DNA of 64,000 nt, from NCBI GenBank assembly GCA_019054805.1, contig JAHQIY010000005.1, positions 4,571,501 through 4,635,500 of the forward strand. Direction: 5' to 3'. The notes beneath the pieces were generated by a model. The model searched no databases. It was given only the letters and a program-made list of their open reading frames with translations, and was not told where the DNA came from. A program made the position numbers and the translations under genes. Source of the stretch: Brachionus manjavacas. Lineage: Eukaryota > Rotifera > Eurotatoria > Ploima > Brachionidae. This document shows, piece after piece, positions 21,513 through 33,288 of this stretch (positions within the stretch are counted from its first letter, which is position 1; each line of letters opens with the position of its first letter).

Positions 21513-24060
21513 ACAGATTTATAATAAACAAAAGCCCTCTTATAAACAGTATAATTATACTTTTAGGAAGCATGCACTGGGAAAGTATGAAACTTATTTT
21601 AAAGTTTTTTAACTCAGCTTAAAAAACTATAGTATTTTTGTTTATTTTATTTAGATTTTGGCTAAAAAGGCTCACGCTTGTGCTAATAAAAAAAAATAAT
21701 AAGTCCAGTCTAAAATTAATTAATTATTTTATTAAGTCCACTAAATGAAATAAATAATTTGACATTACTCTGAGTCTATGAAAAACTTTAATTATTAATA
21801 AAAAGGTTTGAAAAAAAAAGGTAAAGTATAGAATATTGCTATAAAATTATTTAAATTTGCATATTTTAATAAATTAGTTAAAAATTTCATTTAAATAAAC
21901 AAGCTTGATTTGCACCCAAATCTGATCAGGCAAAAAACTGTTTTCCACATTTTTCGTCTTTTTCTTGGCAAATCCATCTATTGAGACTTGATTAGTAATC
22001 CAAGACAATTGTGGAATTAGAAAGTATCATGTAACTTTAAAAATACAAATTATACAGTTCTAGTTCACTTTTGTTGTAATTTGTACTTTAAGGAAATTTT
22101 AAACATTTTCAAATTAAAAGTTTGTTTTTATATCATAATGATCTTTTAAATTGATTGAATAATAACCCCTTTATAATTTATTTAATTTATTAAAAGGGTT
22201 CTGACTAAAAAATTATTGATTTGTTCTTTGTAAATAATAATGCAAAGAAAAAAAGAAGAAAATCTTTGAGTTGCATATTTTTTTCTTTTTAAAATAGAAA
22301 ATATAAAGATAACATTTAAAATTTGAATTAATAAGAAAATTGTTCTTTGATTTATATAGCTAGTCCCTTGAGCTATTGACAAAATCATTTTAAACACTTT
22401 TACAAGATCTACAATTAATTTGCTTGAAAATTTTACAATGCTGCTTGAATATCTTAAAAAAAGCTTTAGTGCTTTCATTTTTAAAGTATCAAATTTTTTA
22501 CGTAAAAATTTCAAAATTTAGTTAAAAGTGGGGTAAAGAGGCAGCCCAAAATTTACCAAAATACTTGTTTTGAAAATTCAATTTGATCTTGAGATTATTT
22601 TATATTTTAAATAGTCTGAATTAATATATAAGTCTAATATATAAATTTTAATTTTACATTTTGTTAATGAAAGAATAAACACAAAAATTTTTGATTTTTA
22701 TATGGCATCAATTGATTTCTTCAAATTCAATGGATTTTTAAACTTTCCAAGCTATTTTAAATTGAAAAATAATTCAAAATATTCCTAATTATATATTTTT
22801 TTATTTTTTTATTTTCATTTGAATTATGCTTCTTGAAAAAAATATTTTCTTTCATAGAATTGGAAAAGCTTTTTAATGCTCAAAACAATTGGATAAATAT
22901 GCTATCAAACTCATAATTAATTTTATAGCAAAACAAATCTTTTAAATACCAATCGCCACCAGGAATTAACAATTCCTAAACCTTCTCTTGTAATAAATTA
23001 AACAAAATAAAACCATATTCAACTAACCTCAATGGTAATCTAAAATAAAGCTTACAAGATATAACAAATTCGATTAAAAATGCTTAATCCAAGTTATTGA
23101 TATTAAAAATTTTTTTTAAACAATAAAAAAGCTCTCATTCAAGAGCTTATTTTATCTAATGTTTTAAGAAAAGCAAATAGAAGCATTGAATTCAAGTAAA
23201 AATCAAATTATTAAATTTTTTTACACTAAGTGTTCGTAATGAACTAATTAAAGACTTGGTAAAAAAAACGCTGTTTTTTTCTAGGCCTAAGCGTCAATGA
23301 TTATTATAATGGTATAATGTAGATACAATGATATTTTAATGTGTAAATAGAACTTTCATAAGAGTAATGCTTTTATTATATTCTAAATTAGTTTTTATTA
23401 ACTGATTCAATTGTTAAAAAAAAACCGCAAACTAATCAACAATTTGTTCTTTTCAATCAATTTGAAAATATTCGATAAATCGTTCGATTTGAAGGGTTTA
23501 AAATTGCACAATTGTTTTTTAAATTTTCTCAATATTGGTATGTTATTACCCGAGCTTTTCTTATTTAAAATCTGTTAAAATCTTTTTTTATTTTCAATAT
23601 TAACTTTATAAAAAAAATAAACAAATCAACTAAGTAACCATTTGATGACGCAGTGACACCACATTTGTCTTCAAGTGTACAAAAATCTTGTAGCCGGAAT
23701 CTTTGAGTTCAAATCCAAAGAACCCAGCAAAAAAGCGAAGAAAATATTAAGATTTTTTTGATTTTATTCTAAAAGAAAAAGTGTTTAAATTTGCTAAATA
23801 GATAGTTAGTTGTAGGTCTGATAAATATCGAGTTGATGCATGGGCTTATTTGGTAGAAACGCATGTGCATATGAGCGTCTGGTTCACAACAAAATTCAGA
23901 TACTTAGGCCATTAGCACAGTCTATTCGAGGCCGGGCTTGAAATCAGCCTAGTCTAATTTCTTATTTATGTTCATTGTGTGGAATTTAGATAAATCTCAA
24001 ATTATCCCAAAAATACCAAAGCTAAAAGCCTGCAAAAAAAGTTCAAATTATTCCTAATCG
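21513..24060. other. AT-rich intergenic DNA upstream of the paramyosin-like gene
   Basis: No gene recognised to about 23600. A 21-bp phrase (TCCATCTATTGAGACTTGATT at 21975) repeats the sequence directly right of copy A (20925). From about 23640 the DNA becomes less repetitive and richer in GC, with possible A-box (GTAGCCGGAATC) and B-box (GAGTTCAAATCC) strings at 23689-23719, too far from canonical to call a tRNA. This richer part may be regulatory DNA of the downstream muscle gene. Confidence 0.5.
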
Positions 24061-24064
24061 ATTG

Positions 24065-24105
24065 ACCAATTAGATAGAGCAAAGGCTTTTGGCCGAGTAT
24101 ATAAG
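24065..24105 (+). promoter_or_regulatory. Putative core promoter (CCAAT and TATA) of the paramyosin-like gene
   Basis: GACCAATTAG at 24064 resembles a CCAAT box, and TATATAAG at 24098-24105, flanked by GC-richer bases (GGCCGAG...CC), is a good TATA box. Both sit in an unusually complex, GC-richer segment (about 23800-24620) with several E-box CANNTG strings (for example CATATG near 23867, CATTTG near 24287), as expected for muscle genes. A start site near 24130 would leave a 5'UTR, perhaps spliced to the acceptor at 24744. Confidence 0.4.
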
Positions 24106-24748
24106 CCAAATCGATTTGATTTATCCGAAGCTCATTTAGAATAAGTTCCATCAGGTTTCAAAGGTATTTGGCTGCGCTTGATTTATTGCCAAGCTAGATG
24201 CTCTCGGAGCACATGTTTCTGCCAGAGTAAATATCCAGCGGGATAAATTATGCCAAAGTTAAAGAGTAACAATGCCTGATTATTCCCATTTGAAATTGAT
24301 CCTTAATTATGATTAAACTTTGCAAGGTATTTTCCATTCCAGATCAGCCAGCCTCTTGCTATCTTAGCATAATTTGAAAGCGTTATGTATTTAACCCGTT
24401 CAATTTAACAAACAGATTTCCAATAAGGTTAGAATATATTTTGCATTCGTCGATCCGAACTCAAAAGATTATAATAATACTGGGAATAGCGAGTCGAACA
24501 ATGGATGGAATAAGTCTGTTGTTATTAAAATCTACCTAGCAATAAATTCTAAAACTAGAAATCGTTGCTGGCTGAGCCTCTTTCTCCTCACTTTCTATTC
24601 TATTTATCTACAAATACCAACTCTGATTTTGTATTAAGAAAAAAATCAGAGTGCAATTTATTCTAGAATAAAAGGGACCCGTATCTTAAATTATTTATTT
24701 TTATAAAGATATTCCAGACACTTCATTTAGTGGTTGATATTTAGGAAA

Positions 24749-27700
24749 ATGTCTGAAATTTTACTTCATGTAAGAGATTTAAATCCCATTTGGAAAAAAA
24801 TCACGTAACATTTTCTATTTTCACAGACCAAACTCCGCGAACTAGAGGAAGAACTCAAAGTCGAAAAAGAAATAAGATTCAAAGTAAGCGCCATCCGCTT
24901 TGTCTTAGCCCTTTTTTAAACCAAGTTTTAAGTGTGAAAAAGAACTGGCCAGTCTTCGAGTTGACTATGGTGACTTGGATGCTCAATTTCAGGAAGCATT
25001 GGGCGCAAGAGACCGCGAAGTACCCATTTGGTTTTGTCCATAATTGCACTAGACTCATGACCGTCTTTTTTAGATCGATGCCAGCAAACGGCTCAAGCAG
25101 GAAATTTGCGATTTGAAGCAGAGAATAGATCTGGTCAATAGTGAAAATGAAGAGTCCAATATTTTGTTGAAGAGAAAACACCAGGAACAAATGAACGAGC
25201 TTTCAGCTCACTATGAACAAATAAGCAAGGCAAAGTTTAAATTCGAGAAGGAGAATAAGAATTTCCTTCTACAAATTGAAGATTTGAGAAACGAAAACGA
25301 CAACATGGCCAGAGCTAAAGTACAATTTGTTTTTAAATTTTAAATTTTGCCACTAGTCAATTTTGTGACCAACTGATCACATCTTTTTGACTTAGATAAT
25401 AATCTGATCAAAAAATTGAATTTAATAATAATAATAAGAATAATATATATTAGCTACAGCAAGACTAGCTTGCGGAGGTGGCCTACTAGGAGGTCACCTA
25501 TGGTAGCTCCTTGCACATTACACATAGAAAAGTACTGCAAAAAGAAAAACTGTTAATAAATTGTAAATTTTTAGGTCAGTAAAGATTACAGATAGAAAAA
25601 GCTGTAAAAAGATACATTTTATAAATTTTATAAATATGTTCCTGATCATGATTGTTGACTGGACCGGAAGGCATCGTATCGGTTCTTGAACTTGTTGACC
25701 GAGTCTGCGTCTATGATTTATATCAAAAAAAATTTTTTTAGTTTGAAACACTCAAAAAAGAAAGAATTTAACTAAGATCCATCATTGAATTGATTAATTT
25801 AAAAATATGAGATATTTGTAATGCAAACTGATCGATTTAATCAATTTTCAATTTCTGTCATTTTTAAAAATTTAACTTCAATCCTGTCGACCAATTTTTG
25901 GACTTTTTGAAATTTTTTCTTGTTTCAAAAATCAAAAAAACTTTTATAAAAAATTTAGTTAAATTTTATCCGAGGCATTAAGATGGTGCTTTTGATCACA
26001 ACATTTACTTTCAAAAATAAGCTTGGAAAATGACCAAAACTGACTTTATCAAAAAATTTTGTATTAAGATTAAATTACTAACTGTATTGATTATGTGACC
26101 ATTATTTTTCAAAAAAATGTGTAAAGGCTCAAATAAAAATTAAATTTGAATTTTTTTAAATTTAATTTAAAAATTGCGTAAATTCTTGTAAATTAATTTT
26201 AATAAATCAGCGGTGTAATTTTTTGCAAAATTTTCCAAGGCCCAGGCTCTGTCGTCTTGCAAAGATTTGGAAAATAAGCATATCGAGTCTAGCCAGCGAA
26301 TTGATGATTTAATAAGGCAGTTGAATGAAGTAAATGAACTGAAAAACAAATTGGCCAAAGAACATTCGGAATTGTACCGACGAAACTCGACTATTGAATT
26401 CGAACTGCAGCAACTTACTTTGAATAACAAGAGATTGAACCAGGAGTTGGACGATGCCCGTATGCAACTCGAAAATGAAATTTTGGTCCGAAACACACTT
26501 GAGAACAAGGCCAGAGGCTTGCAGATTGATTTTGAGAACAGCCAAGCTCAACTGGAAGAAGAGTCCGAGTCTAGATTAGAATTAAACAAGCAATTAATTA
26601 GGTATCAAGACGAATTTAAGGTAAATAAGGAAAAATACGAAAAAGAAAGCCTAGCCAAGATCGAGGACATCGAAGATTCAAAGTAAGTTATTTTTTTCCA
26701 TTTGTTGAAAAAATAAATCTATCATTAAGATTAGGATTATTTTTATCTTTTTTAATTTTTAAAATCAACAACAATCAACGATCTGATAACTATCATCACT
26801 TATTGTTAAGGCTGAAGATAAGTTTTTTAAATTAGATTAAATCGAATTTGAAAAATATTTTTTCATTATTTTTTATTGATAATTAGATAAAGAATTCAAA
26901 AAGATAAATTAAAATTTATTACTTAATATTTATTTAAATAGGAGCATATTCGTATTATTTTTTAAGTTGGATGGCTAATCTTCTTACTTTTTGAGTTACG
27001 GTAAAATTAAAATTTAGATCTGTTACACCAATAACCTCAGTTGATATTATTATCTTTTTGACTAAAAAAATTTGAAAATTTTCATTGCAAAGTTAATACA
27101 GTCAACTCTCGTTAATCCAAACTTTTTGGGAGGGTATTTTTTTAGTTCGGATTATTTTTTTTCGACATAACGATAATACAAACTTAGTCAAAAAAATAAA
27201 AAAGTTTGGATAAACGAAAAAATTTTTACTTTAGTTAACGAATTATGAAATAAGAAAATAAAAAAATTATTTTTTAATAAAGAATACAAAAAGGAAAAAA
27301 AAATTAACTATTTGAATTTTTAGAATAATGCAAAGCTGTTTTTTGTGACAGTATTGTTGCTACTGTACCAAGCTTGTCTAATATAATAGATAGCTTCTTT
27401 TATAACTGGTTAAAGTATCTCGTTATTTGATTCGATTGACTGTAGGAAATGATTAATCAAAATTTTTTTTATAATTTGCTTTGAATGAATATTAAACCTG
27501 AATTTTCTAAAAATATTAAACCATCACATCAATGATTAAATCGTCATATAAAAACAAAATTGATTGTCATATAAAAATTAAACATGGTCCGGGGGAGAGT
27601 CCTGGTTTAAGTATTCGGGTATGTTGTAGATTAGAGAACTATTAGTTAAAATTAAAATTAATAATTAAACTTTTTATGAATTAAAATCTTTAATTTAATC

Positions 27701-30700
27701 ATTGATATGACGGGGAAATATGCATCCTTAATATAATCATTCGGTTTTGAAGAAAATTATTTATACAAAATGTTTATCTTCACTAGTGTTTTATTTTATT
27801 TTATGATTGTTAGGAAAAAATGTTAAAAGATAAAAGATAATGAGATAAAATTTTTGATGATTTAAAATTGTTTCTTTAGGAAACGAAAAAAATACATTTG
27901 TTTTATTAAAATTATTTTGAGTGTAATATTAAAAAAAAAGAAAAGAAAAGTTTTTTTTAAATAATAATGATTAATTTTTGACTTTTTTAAACCCACTCTT
28001 TACTTTTCTACGGTAAAGTTAATAAAACTAAACAAAGCCTATTAGTTAAATTAATAAAAGATATCTACATTAATTTAATTTTTATTCTTTATAATATTAC
28101 AAAATATATTTATGAATTAATTATTTTTTAAGACGCAAATTAAACAACAGATATCTTGAACTTCAGGATCAATTTTCTGAATTAATGAACAAACACTCGA
28201 ACAATGAAAAAGCCAAATTAAGACTACAAAATCAAGTCGACAACATGTCTGTCGATTTGGAAAAGGTAATAAAAAAAAATTTTGGAATAATTTCTTAATA
28301 ACAAGAGTTTGTTCAGACAAGAAAACGTGCTGATGACGCTGCCAAACACGAAAAAGCTTTGGAAAAAGAAAATGAAGAGCTCAGGTCTAAACTGGGAATT
28401 GCCAATGGTGAATTGGACGCTGCCTATCAAGCTAGCCGAAACTATCAAACCGAATTGTCAAAATTCAAGCATCTAAGCCAGCAGCTAAGCGAACAACTTG
28501 AAAGCCTACAGAAAGATAAACGTAGAATTTCAGGTATTTTTTTTATCTAATTTTTTTAAAGACTAAAGTATGATTTTTTTAATTTATTATTATTTAATTA
28601 TTTATTTTTGTGGCCTCAGCGTTAGCTGTTTTAGCCAAGAATAAAAAGAATAGAATAAAGGTTATTGAAAATTAAAGTTAATAATGTTTAAATATACAAA
28701 ATATATAAATATAATTAAATATAATAAATAAAATTTTTTAGTCAAAAAATAATAAGACCAACGTAATAATTATTGATGATTTTTTTAAGACGAATTAGAA
28801 ACAACTAATAATCAGTTTTTAGAGGCTCAGAGTCGCTTGACCGAGACTGAGCGACGTCTTAAAGCCCTCGAAGCTGATCGTCAGCAGCTTCAAAATGACT
28901 ATGATGATACCAGGGACGCCTATGAGTTAGAAATTCAGCGAAACCAAAACTTACAAGCTCAATACGAAAAACTTAAAACTGATACTGATAAAAAAATAGC
29001 TGACAAAGATGAAGAAATTGATTTGCAACGAGCGGCACATAGACGTCAGCTTGAATCTTCCCAGTCCCAACTAGAAGAAGCTGAAAGTAGACACAAAAAT
29101 GAATCAAACAATCTTAAAAAAAAACACCAATTTGACTTGGACGATCTAAGAGCCAAATTGGAAAGTGTCAAAAAGGCAAAGACAGATGCCGAAACTCAGC
29201 AAAAAAAACTCCAACAAGCTAATAGAGAGCTCATGGATCGGCTAACTGAAGAACAGCATATGCATGACGCCACTCGGGATCAATTAGCTTTGTCAGAAAA
29301 ACGTGCGTCGAGCTGCCGCGCTGAAACCGAAGAAACCAAGTCACTTTATGAAAGACTTGAAAAAACGAAAAAATCTTTGGAATTTGAATATCACGATTTG
29401 GAGGAAAAATTTAATGAACTCTCAGCTGTTTGCAACAGAGCCATAGCGGAAAAAAAGAAATTTGAGTCCGATGCCATCAGTGCTTCGGATGAATTGCATG
29501 AATTTAAATATGAACTAAAAAATGCGGAGGAAAAAGTTTCCAAAAAATGATTTGAAATGTAAAAGAATAATTTTTTTAATATCTAGATACGAAGCCTCAA
29601 TGGTAATATATTAAAAAAAGAAGAGGATTTGAGACACGAAAAGGAAGTTATATCGGAAATAGATGCGTCACGAAAAGCTCTGGAACAACAGCTTAAAGAT
29701 ACACAGGCTAGAATCGAAGAGGCTGAAGAATTTGCCAAGCGCGAAGCAAAAAGACTTAACAGTAAACTTGAATCAAGAGTAATTTGTTTATTCAGCTGGT
29801 AGCTTTGATTTTTATTTCAAATTTTTTTCTAGCTTGCTCAAATGGAGAGTGAATTGGATCTGGAGAGGGCCAAAGAGCAAGAAATGACAAAAGAATTGAG
29901 AAGATTGGAAAAGAGAAATAAAGAATTAATGGATCAAGTTGGTGACGAACAAGCAAAATTGATTGCAATGACAGATGCGTATGACAAGATACATGAAAAA
30001 ATGAAAAAATACAAAGGCCAAATTGAGTTATCTGAAGAACAGGCTGCTGCCAACAGCTCAAAGTGCAAGCGTTTGCAGCGTGAATTAGAAGATGCAGAAG
30101 AAAGAGCTGAAAGTATAGCAAGAACGTTTATTAGAGGAACATCCGTATCAAGGTAATTTTGAAATTTTTTTGGTAAAATTTTAATTCATATTCTACAAAC
30201 TAAACAAGATTAAATTTCTAAAATTTTGTTCGAATTAAGTTATTTTAGAATTTTTTAAATTAAAGTTTAAAGATGCATATAAATCCTTCAATAATTAAGT
30301 TAATTTGTCATATGAAAATAATATTATTGTCATATGGATAATTGAATTAAGGATTTTAATAAGCTAATAGTTCTTAATCTACAACCTACCCCGTTTAATT
30401 TTTACATGATAATCAATTTTTTTTATTTGATTATTGATATTAAATATTGACATGAGGGCTTAATATTTTACCCAAGTTTTATTAATAAAAAATCTGGGTG
30501 TTAAGCAACTTAATTTTAATAAGTTAATTTTCAATCTAATAAAAATAGAAGATGATTTTAAATATTTAAATTAAAAAAAAAAAATATTACAATTTTAAAA
30601 ATGAATTAATATATTAATTAATTATATTATATAATTTTAAATTTTCAAATCATTTTATTAACATATTTTTAAATATCTGAAAGAATTTTTAATTGGAAAA

Positions 30701-33288
30701 TTGCATTGTTGAAACCCTACTTATGCATAAGTCCAAAAAAAAGTCATTTTTATGTCTTTTCAAAGTCATATTAATATAGAACTACTCCTAAAATCACATT
30801 AAAATAGATACTATTTTATTAAAAAAAAAAAAAATTATACCGAGAAAGCACGTCCATTATTGAAGTGGTTTCGATTGACTTTGGTTTGAATTGTTTGCTT
30901 ATTGTTCTCCTAGTTCGATTTGATCGTGATTTGAGTCCTTGAGTGGTGAGATCAAAAAAAAAAAAAAAAGAAAATGGAAAAAAAAAGAAAACAGAAACTA
31001 GAAAATGGAAACTTTACTAACTAAAAACTTGAATAATAATTTAGAAAATTAAAGAAAAAAAAAAAAATTATGTATTTATGAACATTTAAAATTCGATATG
31101 GAAAAGTACTCTTCATTTGTCTTACAATTATTTTTGTCCTAATTGTTTGATTACTTTATTTTATTATTTTTTTTTTTTTTTTTTTTATTTTTACATCGCC
31201 TACAAGGCGTTCATTGAATAAAATTAAAAAAAAAAATAAAAAAAAAAAAATTAAATATATGACCTGCATATTTTAAGTTTAGAATAGTTTTAAAGTAAGA
31301 TAGGAAGCACCTTAAAACTGCAATTTTTCAAAAAGATTAAATTTTATTAAATTAAGTCTTTTAAATTGCAACCATTTAAATATAATTTCTAAGGCTGATG
31401 ATAAAATTATTTTCTAGAAATGAAAAAAAATTTTTAATTGTTATTTTGAATTCATAATTGTTATAATTAATTGTTAATTGATCTAAATTTTTAAGCTTAA
31501 TTATTTTTAACATTCGTAACCTTTTTAACTTCAAAAAAAAATTAATTCAAATTAAATGACTTAAAAAAAATTCAAAGTAACTTTTATTGCATTTATTTTT
31601 TGATTAGCCTTGTTAACGTTATTTTTCAATGAGACAATAAGACCCACTCTAGCTCAACTAATATTATTTGTCCCGAAATTCCAATAATTCTAATGTTGGC
31701 CTGAAATATACCGAATGGTAAAAAACAAATTGAAAAATCCATTAGTAAAATTCGTGATGTCATTCTAAAGTCTTTATAAAATAAATTCTTGAAAGAAAAG
31801 GATCATTAGAATTTTGAGAAAAATTAAATTGCACTGAATTTAGCAACTAAAAATATAGAATTAAAGAATTTAAGTGCCATAGTTTTTTTTCCAAAATTTC
31901 TAAAAATTATTCTTAAAATTGTACTAAATTTATTAATTTAAATTATAAAACAATCGATCATCTAAATCAGTCTCTGGAAAAATTGTATTTATTTTTGCTA
32001 AAGTCTTTTATAAAGAATTTCCAAATCCCAAATACTGTAGAATATCAAGAGATTATGTGCTGGTTTCATATGATAAAAAAAGTGAAAGATAGATTATGTA
32101 GAGTAAATGATAAGGATTTAGCTAAAGAACTAAAATTGGACATAGATTATATCCAGATATCGCCATCTCGTGAAATGTTTGAGTTAGGAACCCAATTACA
32201 TTTACTTTATTTTTTTTCATTGTTTATAATACTCAATAATAATTTTTATAATACTCGACAATAATTTTTATGTACCCAGTTTTTATTTCTTTTTCAATAA
32301 TTTTGAGTAAAAATAAATACCCAAAAAATATTTATTTTTACACCCAAATAATTAATATAAATACCCATTTAATAATAATCCTTTATTTTTTGTTTAATTA
32401 AAAGACCAGTTTTTGAAGCCGCTTTTAAAATTTAATTAAAATTGTTAATAATTGAAAGAAAAATACTAATACAAATAGATTAATAAATTTGTAATCGAAT
32501 TCCTAAAATTTACTGATTTAACAATTTTTTATTTTTTTTAGAAACACTGATAATTACGATTCAGATTATGAATCAAGTGAACCAGTCACCACATCACACA
32601 CACCATCTTACCTTAGATCATCATATTTATACTCAAAACCAACAAATATCGATGACTATTCGTTGTCGCCTTTAAAATCATCTTCAGTAACCTCATGGCG
32701 AAATAGATTTAAAAACGTAGATACTGATGATGATGAACTTCTATTGCAACCACGTTATTCAAAATATACACCTAGTTCATGTAAGCTTTGCTGACTTTTT
32801 TCAAATGAAACTGAATGCATGGTCTACTTTTCCTAACCGCTTGTTTTCTTTGATTAAAACTATTTTGCAAAAAAGTCCAGGAACCCAGTTTAATTTAATG
32901 GCTAAAAAAGTAAAAAAAATTCTGATTTTTAGTTGGTATGAGAAGTAGACTTTGGTCATATGGTTCGTCTAGAAATGATCGGGCACGATCGGTAGCTCAC
33001 ATTTATGACCAAGAAGTAGCAATGAATAGCATTAGAGATAACAAATCCAAGTCGAATTTGTATGCAAGTAGAAGTAGTGTTAGCCGAGTGTTTGATGACC
33101 ACGATGAACCTGCAAGCGTTAAAAGGTCGACAAAACAAGATTTTGGTAAATATATTGATCGTTCAGACGCTGAGCCAAGCTTGGCATATAAAAAAAGCCA
33201 CTCGCCAGACTTGAGATCAAATATTGAGAATAGAGCTTTGGTTATATCGGAGCACTCTGTGCCACCCTCTCAACAAGAATTGGAATGA
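24749..33288 (+). CDS. Paramyosin-like myosin-rod coiled-coil protein with a C-terminal extension
   Basis: Exons 24749-24769 (tentative), 24827-24883, 24933-25019, 25074-25319, 26240-26682, 28133-28265, 28317-28533, 28790-29535, 29587-29778, 29833-30152, 32542-32780 and 32933-33288 join in phase to 1,018 residues. About 820 residues are uninterrupted coiled coil without prolines. Order and motifs follow paramyosin: LRELEEELKVEKEIR, KRKHQEQMNEL, LEEESESRLELNKQL, DLEKTRKRADDAAKHEK, KIADKDEEIDLQRAAHRRQL, EAEEFAKREAKRLNSKLESR, RELEDAEERAES. Paramyosin forms thick-filament cores in invertebrate muscle. There is no motor domain in the upstream 9 kb, so it is not a conventional myosin heavy chain. 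The last two exons add about 200 Ser/Arg/Asp/Tyr-rich non-helical residues, longer than the usual paramyosin tail. The donor at 29536 (AAA|GTTTCC) is weak but avoids an in-frame TGA. AATAAA lies at 33331. The first exon could lie further upstream. Confidence 0.85.
25420..25735 (-). mobile_element. LINE 3' end in paramyosin-like intron 4
   Basis: On the minus strand, DADSVNKFKNRYDAF near 25710-25665 resembles the 'svn.FKnrLDky' C-terminus of CR1-like ORF2 proteins. It is followed by about 170 bp of 3'UTR with GGAGCTACCATAGGTGACC and a (TTA)n-type tail (complement of 25421-25437). The terminus differs from family T, so it is a second LINE family. Confidence 0.55.
27099..27442. mobile_element. 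pogo/Tigger-type MITE in paramyosin-like intron 5
   Basis: The left end reads TA|CAGTCAACTCTCGTTAAT, the recognisable terminus of pogo/Tigger elements of the Tc1/mariner superfamily. The right end reads ...GATTGACTG|TA, giving the expected TA duplication on both sides of a 344-bp unit. Inside, AATCCAAACTTTTT at 27115 is mirrored by AAAAAGTTTGGAT near 27210, a nested inverted repeat. There is no transposase frame. Confidence 0.65.
27514..27720. mobile_element. MITE-like element 'M', copy 2, in paramyosin-like intron 5
   Basis: Nearly identical to copy 1 (16757-17007) from TATTAAACCATCACATCAAT onward, including TTAAACATGGTCCGGGGGAG, but about 45 bp shorter near its right end. The right terminus is GATATGACGGGGAAATA. 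Confidence 0.8.
28600..28670 (+). mobile_element. Possible short retroelement 3' end in paramyosin-like intron 7
   Basis: GTGGCCTCAGCGTTAGCTG followed by AGCCAAGAATAAAAAGAATA is markedly more complex than the intron around it and ends in an A-rich tail, as LINE or SINE 3' ends do. There is only this one copy in the window, so the call is weak. Confidence 0.25.
30278..30465. mobile_element. MITE-like element 'M', copy 3 (inverted, deleted), paramyosin-like intron 10
   Basis: The reverse complement reads TATTAAGCCCTCATGTCAAT at one end and matches copies 1 and 2 through AAAATTAAAC and GTTGTAGATTA to the other end (TATAAATCC). It lacks the GGGAGAGTCCTGG core. It is the most diverged of the three. 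Confidence 0.65.
30835..31260. repeat. Poly-A-bearing repeat-like stretch in paramyosin-like intron 10
   Basis: A complex segment (30838-30955) ends in a 15-base A-run and A-rich DNA. A second piece with CATCGCCTACAAGGCGTTC (hairpin CGCC...GGCG near 31195-31211) is also followed by A-runs. Both look like retroelement 3' ends; no protein motif is found. Confidence 0.3.
31960..32215 (+). mobile_element. MULE-type transposase fragment in paramyosin-like intron 10
   Basis: A plus-strand frame reads EIMCWFHMIKKVKDRL, then LAKELKLDIDYIQISPS and EMFELGTQL. This resembles the segment of animal Mutator-like (MULE) transposases reading 'imCw.Hm.r.v...l' followed by 'i..DI..lq.s.....F', which lies around the C..H site of the catalytic core. 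Only about 75 residues remain and the rest is absent, so it is a relic. Confidence 0.5.

Noticed and set aside
23640-23760. tRNA or SINE head upstream of the paramyosin-like gene
   Set aside because: The A- and B-box-like strings are only about 20 bp apart and no second copy or duplication is visible.
28117-30121. Minus-strand frames across the paramyosin-like exons
   Set aside because: These are antisense of coiled-coil coding sequence and show no independent family signal.
24749-33288. Conventional myosin heavy chain
   Set aside because: No motor-domain sequence (P-loop GESGAGKT, switch motifs) is present upstream, and the rod order follows paramyosin.
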